60,000 nucleotides of DNA. Source: Membranipora membranacea (Eukaryota; Bryozoa; Gymnolaemata; Cheilostomatida; Membraniporidae). Below are positions 38,001-50,000 of the stretch, one piece after another (the stretch's first letter is position 1; the number at the start of each line of letters is the position of its first letter). The stretch covers positions 8,992,001 through 9,052,000 of the forward strand of contig OU612072.1 of assembly GCA_914767715.1 (NCBI GenBank), given 5' to 3'. A model generated the notes under the pieces. The model was not told where the DNA came from and searched no databases. It saw only the letters and a list, made by a program, of their open reading frames with translations. A program made the translations under genes and the position numbers.

Positions 38001-41000
38001 AAATGTTGCAAAATGAAATTTTGTTAGATTACCCAATAAATTTAACTAATTATGAAGGTCTTTATACCAAAACATATTATTACGGAAAATGAGTACAATC
38101 TTTTGATGTAATATTATATAACAAATGATCTCTCTTGATCAATTCAATAGGGTAGATACCAATGCCATAATTACTGTTAGCAATGACTTGAGAGATCGAT
38201 GGCTTTCACTCTATCAAACAACACATTTATCACCACCCTCTGTATATTTGTGGTGTTTAATATGTAAGGAATCTATCTATCAGATTAATATAGGGAGGCA
38301 AATAATTATGTTATCTAATCTAAACAATGATTAACTCACAGCGATGATGTCAGCTTTTTATGATTCCATGACACTGCAACTCATTATACAAAAGTTGAAT
38401 CAGTGAGGCAAAAAACAGACCTGTGTTTTTTTAAATAACTCATTAGTTTTCTGCGGTTAGGTTATATCGTGTGAAGCTAGCAAAAAAAAAGCCAAAATCT
38501 GATGAACTCTGATCACAATAACAACAGAACACTACATAACAACATAAAATTTGTGCCTGCCCCTGATTTTAGTATAGATAATTACTGAATCAGATGACCT
38601 GGTCGAGGTTGTTGATGAATACTAATCAGTATATCTCCGTAAAACAAAAAGAGGGGGAGCAGAAACAGTGTACATGTTGCAGCAATGTGCTAGCATCGAT
38701 CTATCACACTTTACACCTTATGCCCATAGGGCCCAATATATATTCAGAAGTTCAGCCTGACCTATTTAGTTATGTCAACTAAGGTCCCTCGGGATGATCG
38801 TGTTAGTTACGCTGATCAATTATAGCTGCAGCCCATAACCTGATAACTCTGGATACTTGCTGATTATGCTGTATCCCCTTCATAGCACACAAGCTATCAT
38901 TTTTTAATTCATGCCAGATTGCATAACACAAAAAAAGATGAAAATGATATTAATCATTCGTCTAAACATAAGGGTGATTGCCAACTATTTTACCACTATT
39001 CTGCCACAATTCCGCAGCGCTAGATAATTCTATGTGATTGAAGAGCATCCAATATTTTCATATTCCGTGATTATGAATGCCAAAAATTCTTCAGAATCGA
39101 ACTTTGTAGTTGAACATCTGTTTGGTTGTGTGCCAGCGGTTTTGCAGTGGTTAATTTAAAACCTCCGAAATATCTCCAATCTGAAATATTGGTTGCATAA
39201 CTAGGATCTGCAAGAATTAGGTTGGAGAATGATGTATGTAAGTTGTAAGTTGTCAGGATGAGCAAACATCAAAATATTCCAATTTTCTGCAGCTGTCATC
39301 TTATCAACTTCCCAAAAAACCAGTTCTGCCGCACCTCGCTACTGCTCCCACTCTTCCCTAGAACAACTTCTCATCACTATTACTTTTTGCTCCTCACCAA
39401 ACAAGGCAAGTGTGTTCTGGCTAGATGTGATAACATTCTTATTAGCAGAATGCATCGCTGCCTACACCTCTGTCCACCGGCAGCAAGCACCAGCTTGGCA
39501 CTCTCTTTCTTATCTCTAGGCAGTATTGAATTCACCTCCTGTCCTGCTTCCTGACTCTGATATTCTCTCACAACCATCTTTCTCAGCCTTAACAAATCAA
39601 AATTATTCAGTATGATGGTAGTAAAAAAATCGGCATTGGTCCGTATAATCGTACAACATCTTCATAATATCTAAGATACTAAGATTCATTGATAATATCA
39701 GAATTACAATGTCGTCGCACACATTAAAACTCAATCAACCAGCTCATTGACAAGAGCAATGCTGGTCAATGGCTCTCAAAGGTCATTAAGTTGCATAGTG
39801 ACGTATCAGTGGTCGTAGTAGTAGTAGTAGTAGGTGTCATGGGTAATAGTGATTGGACAGGCGAGTAACCACAGGTCAATCAGTTATGGTAATGGAGGTG
39901 TCCTTTGTAATAGGATTGAGATTAGCTATGAGCTCTGATAAGGTTTCACAGGTGTTAACATCTGTGTAACCACTAGTCTAATTGATGGGCTCTTGTTATA
40001 CATCACAGAGTATACCCTTACTCTGTGTTATACATGAAGCAGAGACACTTCTACTCGGAGGAGGAGCAGAGACGCTAACCTAACGCTCTTATTCATTAAC
40101 TGCCAGCCTCTCCAAAATCTTGTGATTGTCCACTGACTGACTTTTAACACCCACATAGGAAGCGGGTTGGCCTTGAAATATCATGGAGATAGAGAGACAT
40201 AATACTATGCAATACCCAATAGGGTCAATCCCTGCAGGCCCATATTTTAGGACCAGTTTGTATGATCCTTGTATGCCAACAGGGCCGAACCTCGGTGTAT
40301 GAATTAATTACACAACACCACAGGGTGTACAATACAATCCACATTTTTCCATCCGGCTATTCAATCAATTTTGCATTATTAATAATGTGCTGTGATGGTG
40401 TCTATTTTTAGGTTTAACTCGGTCATATAGAGTTATCTCCCACACACCAGAATCTCTCTCTATAAGATCACGTGATGAGCTGCTCCTCGAGTGTTTCATT
40501 AACCCAACAGACGGCCAATACATAGCATGGAGAATGAGAGGTATGGTACAATCATACAACTATGTGTAATATGTATTAAAAACATATAAAATATAATATA
40601 ATATAATACGATATATATTTTTATGGTTCCCCCTAGCCTTATCACATCCTGCAGCTCCCCGTTATATGATATTGTGATAGTCGTAGGATAGGCCATTGAC
40701 ATTACCTTATTACCTTGGGGTCGGATGCTCTTCCTGACCCCAGTGTGATCTACAGGGGCTTGAACACAGGACCTCTCAATTGATGAAAGACTCATGCCCT
40801 ATCCATTGCACCACGGCCAGTCCCTTTGACATTAACTCAAACATCCTTCGTTATTTAGACATCAAAATGCTCTTCCCTGTTGATGCCATCAGCCATTGTT
40901 ATTGAGCCTTTTGATCATTACTGCGTGATTATTATTACAGATAGTCGTGGTATGTGGCATGACATCACAGGCCGTCATAGTGACATCACCATAGTAAGTA

Positions 41001-44000
41001 ATCAGTACTTACTGTGGAGGAGATACAGCAGAGATACTCCTACCAAATTTATCTGTAACATCAAATCGAGTGAAGGAGAAATAATAGACTCATATCCTAC
41101 TACAGTCATAACCTACAGTGAGTATCAATGTTAATATTTTGATTTCGATTTCGAAACTCTCTACATTTAATGATTAATATATATTGCTGTGTATTGTATA
41201 TTTATGTACTTGTTGGTAATAAATCTGAACGCTGTTCACAAGTTAGTGCATCAATGGTAAGTTGGCGGATGCAAATGCAAAATGTAAATGTAGAGGATAG
41301 GGAAAGTTTGACTTTCAACCTCAACCAAATACTATAATACATACTTGGATGTAAATTCCTGATTGATAAATTTCAATGATTTCGCTTTGACCTGATGATT
41401 ACCGTTTTTTGCAGATGGAGTGAGCTCTGCTGATTCAGGACTAGGACTGAGGAGATTACTGATAGATAATACAAGACAGAGTAACATGAGCTGTCCTCTG
41501 CCTGCGAGCGCCACAACCAGCACAAGAAGGTGGCTCAAGGACGGCCTACCCGTCCACATCTGTCACAATACCAAGGTTTGTAACGAGTCAGCCATAGCAT
41601 TGCCACACGGCTACCTTTTTGGTTTTTGGGGGTATCAAAAAACAAAACAAAAAAAGTTGCCAGGTGACAGAGGGAATTTAGTCCGACACCACCCATAAGG
41701 TTGAATGTGTCACCTGCTCATGGGCTTGTAATGTAATTGGGTCATGCAAAAAATGGAGGAACTGCAGAAACAATTATAGTGCATTGCTGAGATGCGCAAG
41801 AGACAAAAAACAGTGTGTTTTTCTCTTAAGGTTTACGATAAGTATGCGCTAATTAGGCCATCTAAAACAGTGCCTCGCTCAGCGAGGTAATATTTCCACA
41901 TATTCCAAATAATAATAAATGTGTTATATAAATGGAGTAGAGCCTGGAATGACTAATAATGACATAAATCACAGCTCGTATGTCAAGAGTCGGTCACGTA
42001 GTTCATTTTAATTCCCACAAAATTTAGAATTTAATTGGTGCATTTTTTGTAAATTTAACGTTCACTGGGCCTACCTACCTGACATCTTGTTCGCTCTGCC
42101 TCCAGCATGCATATGCCGGCGGTGGCACAAAGAACGGCACAAAGAACTGTAGCGCTATTATCTTTGTACTGTTAACAATGTAACACGCCAGTATGGAGGT
42201 ACATGCATTTTTGTTAGTACTTAATTAAAAATAGTTTATTCGCTTCTAGGACCTGTTCTCAGAAACAGTTTCGGGTTAATGTCGATGCCAATGACCTGAG
42301 GGATTTTCCTTTGTGTCTCAGTTAGTCATACCCACCATGATCTGATCAAGGAGTCTCCAACGTGGAGAGGTTATCTAGTAAATCCGGCCCCCTCCCCATC
42401 CATACTGCCATTCTGCGTAAATCTGTTTTTCATCCAGTTCTAAATTACGTATTCCCTAGAGTTATCCGCCCTTTTTTGTCAATACTTTTTTCTGATATTT
42501 TACAGATGTTGGGTGATGGATCCCTGTGGTTGGAGTTTGTGTCAGAGGCAGACAATGGTATATACCAGTGTATACTGAGTAATACTTACGGCTCTATCTC
42601 ATACACTTACCTACTTACAGCTAGACAGCAAGGTAAGTCTCACTCATGAACATATAAATAGTTTTTCAATGTATACGGTCTCATCGCTCTTATATCACCG
42701 ACATAACGTCACTACATAACGTCACTACATAACGTCACTGCATAACGTCACTACATAACATCACTGCATAACGTCACTACATAACGTCACTACATAACAA
42801 TACCAACATACTGATCATCTTATTATGACAATGATAAGAATTGAATGGTGATACCATCATGAACTCAAATAAATTTCCACATAATTCATCATAGACATCT
42901 TATCGTTACCAAGAAAGTCCTGTTTTAAGCAATACCCTACTTCTAACTATTTAGGGTAGTTTAGGTGTTGTGTTGTAATACTTGGGTACATTTATTTAGT
43001 GTGCTGCTAAAATAGACAAGCCCTAGATGCAAAACTGTGGGGCAATATCCTCTCTGCAAAGATTCATATATAATAATGAAGCAATGAAAACTATTTTAAA
43101 TACCATCGCTATAAATAGATGATGGTGTGAGGATTTCATATGTTAAATATGCTGGGTGGATTCTACCATAACATGCCAACTCAATTAAAAATAATCAAGT
43201 GTAAAGTTTGAGTTTGACAGTGTTTGTCAGGAGTGACAATTTTGACCATTCTTTCAACAATCTGTCTTGTGAGATGAATCGGTTGCTTCAAGGTAGCAAA
43301 ATTCCTTGTGAGCTATTTGCAATTCGAGTTGCCAAGTTTGGTAAAGACAAATATGAAGTTTGGCAAGAGTTTTGACAAGTTATTGGTATGAGCCAGAATT
43401 AGGTTTCACTTGCCATGTGGTAACATTTTGCGTTGGTTGGTAACAGGATTGTCACGTTTACCTCGCGCATATTTTGATTTCCTAAATGAAAGCCCAGAGC
43501 TGCAACCCTGGAGCCTCAAACCAATCAAAGAACAACCTGCTTTGCTCAAGCAGGTTTTAATCTGATAATCCCTTGTTTTTACACAAATTCTACTTGACTC
43601 ATTACGATTTTAAGCCCATCAGTTGAATGTCTCGCTGCTCATTAGCTGTGCATACCTTACCTCACTACTAGCTGATTAATATTCATGTGGGCCGCTTGCA
43701 AAACATCCTCAGCGAGTACAGTATGACCTCAGCAAGATTGATTACGCTGAAACGGAGTAAGAAACGGTGAAAGTTGTTACTAGTCATCTCTTAAAAAATG
43801 ATCCTAATAACACCTTTACACGTTTTTCTCAGAATTTATCAAGTAATAACAAGTTATTATCTTCACGGTTATGTTTTGAGTACGGTAAGGTGTAAGGGTT
43901 ACTTCTTAGCCAAAACAAAACTAAAAGATAGACGCATGACACGGCTAGCTGGGTACTTCTTACTGCTGTGGCCTTCCTTAGGATGTTTTCAATGTTTAGT

Positions 44001-47000
44001 CTCATTGATTTGAGTCTATGGATCAGTGGTAAAATACATAGTATGTAGAGATATTTCATCAGTATAAAGCTTTGTCAGGATCTAAATACAGCTAAAATTC
44101 TGGCAGCTTTTGCGTTATGCATTGATTGACGTCCCAGTGACGTGACAACCTTCAAAAACTCAGGCAAATGTGTGGTCTGGTCACGAGAAGCAGTACACGG
44201 CATCAAGCTGACCGAACAGCTCTCCCTCTACGTCTGCCTAAGGGCACAGCACTTATGGTACATTGGTCCCCAGAGATGAGTTAAACTCCAGTAAATCTAT
44301 TGAGTGTACTTGTTCACCTTTTTTATATAATAAGGTTGCTACCTGCCTGGGGCTATTTTTCATTGTTCTCTGAAAGAGGATGTAACAAATAAATCATCAG
44401 AATCGAATCATGTATATCCAGACCATCAGCATCCAAAAAAAATGAACATTCATCTCTAGCAGTTGTTTTCAAACACTCAGTTACTTGGATACCCTACTAG
44501 CAAACCGTTCAAATTATAACAATGACCAGACCAATAATATCGGATTTGCAGAGGCATCTAATATTCTGTTTGGGAGCCCAATAAACCAAACGAAGTCCAC
44601 TTCTGCAGTGTGAATAGTTCGAGCTGTACTAGAACTGGTAGTGAAACTGTTTACCTAGGTGGCTCTCACCTGCTTAAATAAGAAACATTGTCAGGTTGAC
44701 TTCAATAATATCCTAGGTGAGCTGATATCTTGCATGAAACTCTGAATGATAGTTATATTTTATTGTCTATTTTAGCCGACCATCCTCCAGCTCCTGTTAT
44801 CACAGCGGCTCACTTCACAGACTCCTATCTCATACAGGTAGAGTGGCAGCTGTGTCCTAACTCTACCATCATGGCTTACAGTCTAAACTATGCTGAGGAT
44901 GTGTGCAGTCCTCATATTATCACTCACAATGAGGTATGTGACAAAGCAAGAGAAGTTAATATTAGCTAGGGTTTAGTATAGCTAACAGGGATGACTTAAT
45001 GTTAGCTAACTTGTGTGAATGTTAGCTAGCAATGAAACTCATTATTCTTAGCATTTGGGGAAAGGATTTCATTTTTCTCTTGAGAGCACTTACGGAAGTC
45101 TGTCAGGTAGTGAACAGAGAAATCTGTTTCAATATCTGATATAATTTTGATTTATCTTCTCTTGCACCATTGTTGCAAAGAGGGAGTAACTCCTGTTTTA
45201 GTCATGTGACTGTAATAGACCAACTAGTTGTGGACAATCTCCCTGAATAGACAGAGCAAATTTCTATGCCGGAAGGTTTTGCCATCATTGGCGGAGGAAT
45301 GACAAAAATAAAAATGCGGTAAATAGCTACAATATAAATTAAAATGTTTGTGCGGGAGTACATTACTTATAATTAATTACCACATTATCCTCCCTCGATG
45401 TTTTAATTAATGTCAATAAATGTTTAAAATAAAAATGTTTGTAGGTTGTCGCCGTGACGCCCGCGTTGTGTCAGGAATGTGTCAGAAACGAGGACAACTG
45501 TAACTGCTGTAAACACATACAGGAGGTCAACAAGAGCTATAAGAACTACACATTACAGCTCATAGCCTACAACCAGGCCGGGGGTGTCATCAGCCAGCCT
45601 TTCAGTGTGATCGCTACCAATGGTCCTAAGCCTAAACAATATCGTAAGTATAAGATCTATGTGCTTTGGATGTCAACATTTTAATCAACCCCAGCTGGAT
45701 TTTCATATACTGTGACTGTGAAGATTGCTGTTATGATGTTCCAAGTAGTTTTGTTATGGCTGATAGTGCATCTTCTTGTAACAGGATTCGCTCTTTCTTT
45801 CTAGCCTTTTTTCTGGGAATCTTTTATAAAATTATGCTACATCGCCATCTTATTTAGCCTACAATGCGCTCTGTTTTATGATTACAGAACCACTAGGTCT
45901 GAAGGTGTTAGATTTTGGTTCAGCTATCTTAGTACAGTGGGAGTTGGTTGACAGGGCGGTTGGCTATCATGTCACCTTCCAGCAGAATCTCCGATCAGGA
46001 GTCGTCGTGTCTGAGAGCTTCGACCGAACCGCCTCTCAGAATTATCTCATCCTGCCTGGTGAGTTGAGTGTTTTGAATTTCATTGTAAGAATTTCAAATT
46101 TTGCCAATGAAATATAATAATATTTAACATGTATCATTATCTTCTATTATGTTATTGTTTATATTTAATTTTTTGAATTATAAATTTTAAGTATTTATCT
46201 ATGCCTTTGTTAATCAAGGGGCTGTAGGAGGTTAAGGATATCAACCAACACCCTCCTGTGCAAAATTTAATCTGGTCACTCTGTCTGGTTACAGCTCCAT
46301 ACTCTCTGATAAATCATCTCATATAAATATTGACTAGTAATAACTGTGTATTTAACTTACCTTTTGTTATAACATCACCCATTGAATATTTGTGTTGTAG
46401 GAATAGCTGAGAACACGACATTCTCTGTAGAAGTAGAAGCTGCCAACACTCCAATCACTCATGTACAGGAAGTAAAGAATCTTATATCCAGACCTCACAC
46501 TGGTGAGTACATTATATATCTCCAGAATAACCCATGTAGGATATGAATTTGTCTTCTCTGAGGATTTACTGTCAATCTTATTCATACCTTTGAAGGGACA
46601 TCCACTGTACCTGCCTATTCATAAGATCAGCAGCTCGACTTCATCACATTCACCATTTGGAAACCTTTCTCATTTCCATTTTGTTCCTGCAATTGATTGG
46701 TTAACTTGTTGGGCTAGATCATGCCCAGCTTCCATTTCTTATAATTGCCGCCAACTTGCAATGAAAACGAAATTGATACAACAGAATAAAAGACACAGTG
46801 TGCTTGCAGAGCATGGTTAAGCACACATACACACGACAGTGCCGTTAATCTGACACTCCCGTTAATCTGTTATTACTATGCAAGGACAAAAACCGGCAAA
46901 CATCACCCAACTTTGGACTCACACGACTAACACAGTCCCTGTTATTTACAGGTAAAGCTCCTAGCTTGAACATGTGGACAAACCCAGCGTCCTCCTCGTC

Positions 47001-50000
47001 ACATAACAGCTCGGCGGTACGTTCTGTCATTCTCTACTGGAACAGTAAAGATTACCCGGCGGACGATTACTATCTCTGGTATAAATGTGACGACAAGGAA
47101 TCTCTGCTCAGATTCGATAACAGCAGTTCTAGTACCATTGTGAGCCATGTTGGTAAGTGATGAGACTTAGTCACATAGCATGCTTCACTTACATAACTTA
47201 GATTGCAGGATTCCTTCTGGAATACTGCGCCAGTATATTAATCTCCTGCTCCCTCCATCTAGACCGATCGTTCGACATCTTTGCAACTTCTCTCCAGGAC
47301 TTGATGCCAAATGTGTGCATGTCTCATAGCTTTGTTGGTTTTAAATGAGAACGTAACATGAATATTTGGGATGTTTGTGAACCACTAGAATGGCTTTGGA
47401 AATGATAACTCCGAAGTTGTCAGTAATTTGTCATTAACTTTGGTAATAATTATATTAAGCCTAAGAGTATCTTCTTTACCCAGTCTGATGCGCCTTGATG
47501 TTAAATCATTATGGACTTACCTCTATCAGTTAGTCCAAGGAGTTAGAGACAACTCCTTGGTTAGTCAAACAAGTCTTTGGAAACAGTCCAATGACGGTAA
47601 TACATTGATTATATTTCCTTTTTTGTTTCCGTCTTAGTTCTATACCCATAGAGTTATTTCAAACAATTACTGCATGGGAATACCATGCTAATGATTGAGT
47701 TGCCACTGAACCACACACACTATCCCCTGTATTTACACCTCTCTGTTATGAAGACTCGCGATGTGACGCTGTCTTAGCTCCTGTGAAGGAAGGTAAACCA
47801 GGTAGAGCAGCTATATCCAGGTACGATAGATGGTGTCAGCACATAAGGAAACCTGTCAACATCACAGTCACCGCTCAGGTCACTCCAGGTAAGTCAACAT
47901 TACCATCAAACCACTAAATTTTAAACCAAATAAAGTTTTAAAATATAAAAAAAACAAAATACGACATTTCATGATGGAACCTTTGATCAGAATTAATTTA
48001 TGCTTATCGCAAATTTGCTAGAAATATTCTCTTAGACATAACATTTCGGTAAACAATATCAACTTTGTCTCATAAAAGGGAAGACCAAAAATAGAAATAA
48101 CATTTTATCTGGTGAATCCAAAAAAGTAATGGCTTTAGCTTGATTAAACTCTGTGAATCATTTCCAATAGTCACTGATTATCCTTGCACATGCCTGCTTG
48201 TCATCTGTGCCAGAAAAAGAAATGCTTCAGTATAACATGTAGTAATATTGGCTCGCTATACGCCACCAGACAAGTTTTCGACTCTTGTTACGTACCTAGC
48301 ATTTTATAACGTGTTTGTGTGGTGTACCAGGTACTAATAAGGAGGTGATGAACGCTGTAGAGGTAGAATGGTTCCTCTCTGCTCCTCTGGACGGCGAACC
48401 AGAGGACGAGGACTGTGAGGTTAATTATCTGGTCAGGTGGAAGCAGTCTGCAGCTGACTACTACAAGGAGAGTGATTCTGTGCTGGTACAGTCAGAGGAT
48501 CGAGCTAAGATTAATGTGAGTATACATAATATATATATTTATATATATTATGTATTTATTCTGGTAGTGAATGTCCAGGGGCTTTTGTCTAGAAAACAAG
48601 GATAAAAAAGAAAGAAAATGCTAATCGAGTAAATTAAAAAAGTCTGTGTGAACTACTAGGGCACACAAAGGTATAAAAATACAAGGACTACAGGTAAATG
48701 AGATGATTGCAATTAAAAGTTTACTATCTAATGGAGAAAATAAAAATAAATGCAAGTATCGGGTTAGTGTGCGTTTCTGCATTCAGAGTTGACCCCCTTC
48801 CTCTACTAATAAGCTGAAATAGACAAAGAACAATTCCGAATGCATAGGAACTAGGTCAAATTTAATCAAGATCTCATCAAATACTCCGATATTTTATATT
48901 ATATGGTATAGTTTTTGTGCATCCAGTTATCAAGAAATATGATGGGAGATTGTTCGCCCTCGATATATATTACTTCGTAGTCGACCTTGTGAGAAATAAA
49001 TTAATCATTTTATAAATATAACATATAAATATATTGATTATATATAGTTCTGAAGAAATAAATTCTTTTCTTCTCGATGTTGCAGGATTTGGAGGTTGAC
49101 TTCTCGTACAACTTCCAAGTGATAGCCTTTACAAACGCTTCTGATGATACAACAAGCTCCGACCCTGTCACCTACACAGTTGGGCCGCCATTTAATGCCA
49201 AGAACTTAGCTATAGATCAGAGCATGTACCCTCAGAGACCCGTGGTGGTCACATGGTCGGCCCCTTCCACTGCGCACAAGATCACATTCTATATAGTTGA
49301 GCTGGCACAGTTTACTTTAGATGAGGGAGTAAGTGGATGGAAAACCTTCAACTATACATCCATACAAGGTTTGTCAGCTTATACATACTTTGAGGGTAAT
49401 GTTGTTGAGGTGAAATCGTCTAGTGGATGTCTAACATTACATATCTTCATTTTAATATGTTGTATTGAAATATTACTATTTATTTTTAAAATTATTTATT
49501 AAATCTTATGTATTATCCTCATTATCTATTATGGTCATATCATATTTTTATATCTGAACAAATTTCTTTTTATAATTTAATTGGCATCTGTATCATTTTT
49601 CAAGATAATATTTTTCAAAAATACCATTAAATAAGAAACATATTTGAATAAGAAACGATTGCCATTAAATAAGAAATTTTTCCACTTTATTCACAGATGA
49701 TAAAGGGTTACCGCTGCGTGTTGAGTATGGAACACTACCAGCTGGTTACACATACAATGTCACCGTGAGGACTCGAAACATGCACGGAGCTGGAGGCGCT
49801 TCTAGTCGAGTATTCGCCATCCCTGGTCAAACTCCAAGTAAGACTTAACTTGAATCAAACATCGTAATAACATTGTATTATTTTCTTGATATAGTTGAAT
49901 TAAGTTTTTATTAATGTGTCAAAATGCTTTGATATCATATGCCCAACTAACTAAGTAGCATTCTCGGTTCTCATTACCCTATTACACTCGTATTTATCAC

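Noticed and set aside
39258-39595. Overlapping plus and minus open frames of 71-98 codons
   Set aside because: Local higher GC reduces stop codons; no domain or exon borders that fit a neighbour.
47698-47753. Longer version of receptor exon 15 starting at an in-phase acceptor after TGATTGAG
   Set aside because: The reading frame allows it, but its pyrimidine tract is much poorer than that of the acceptor before 47754 and the added residues do not improve the FN3 fit.
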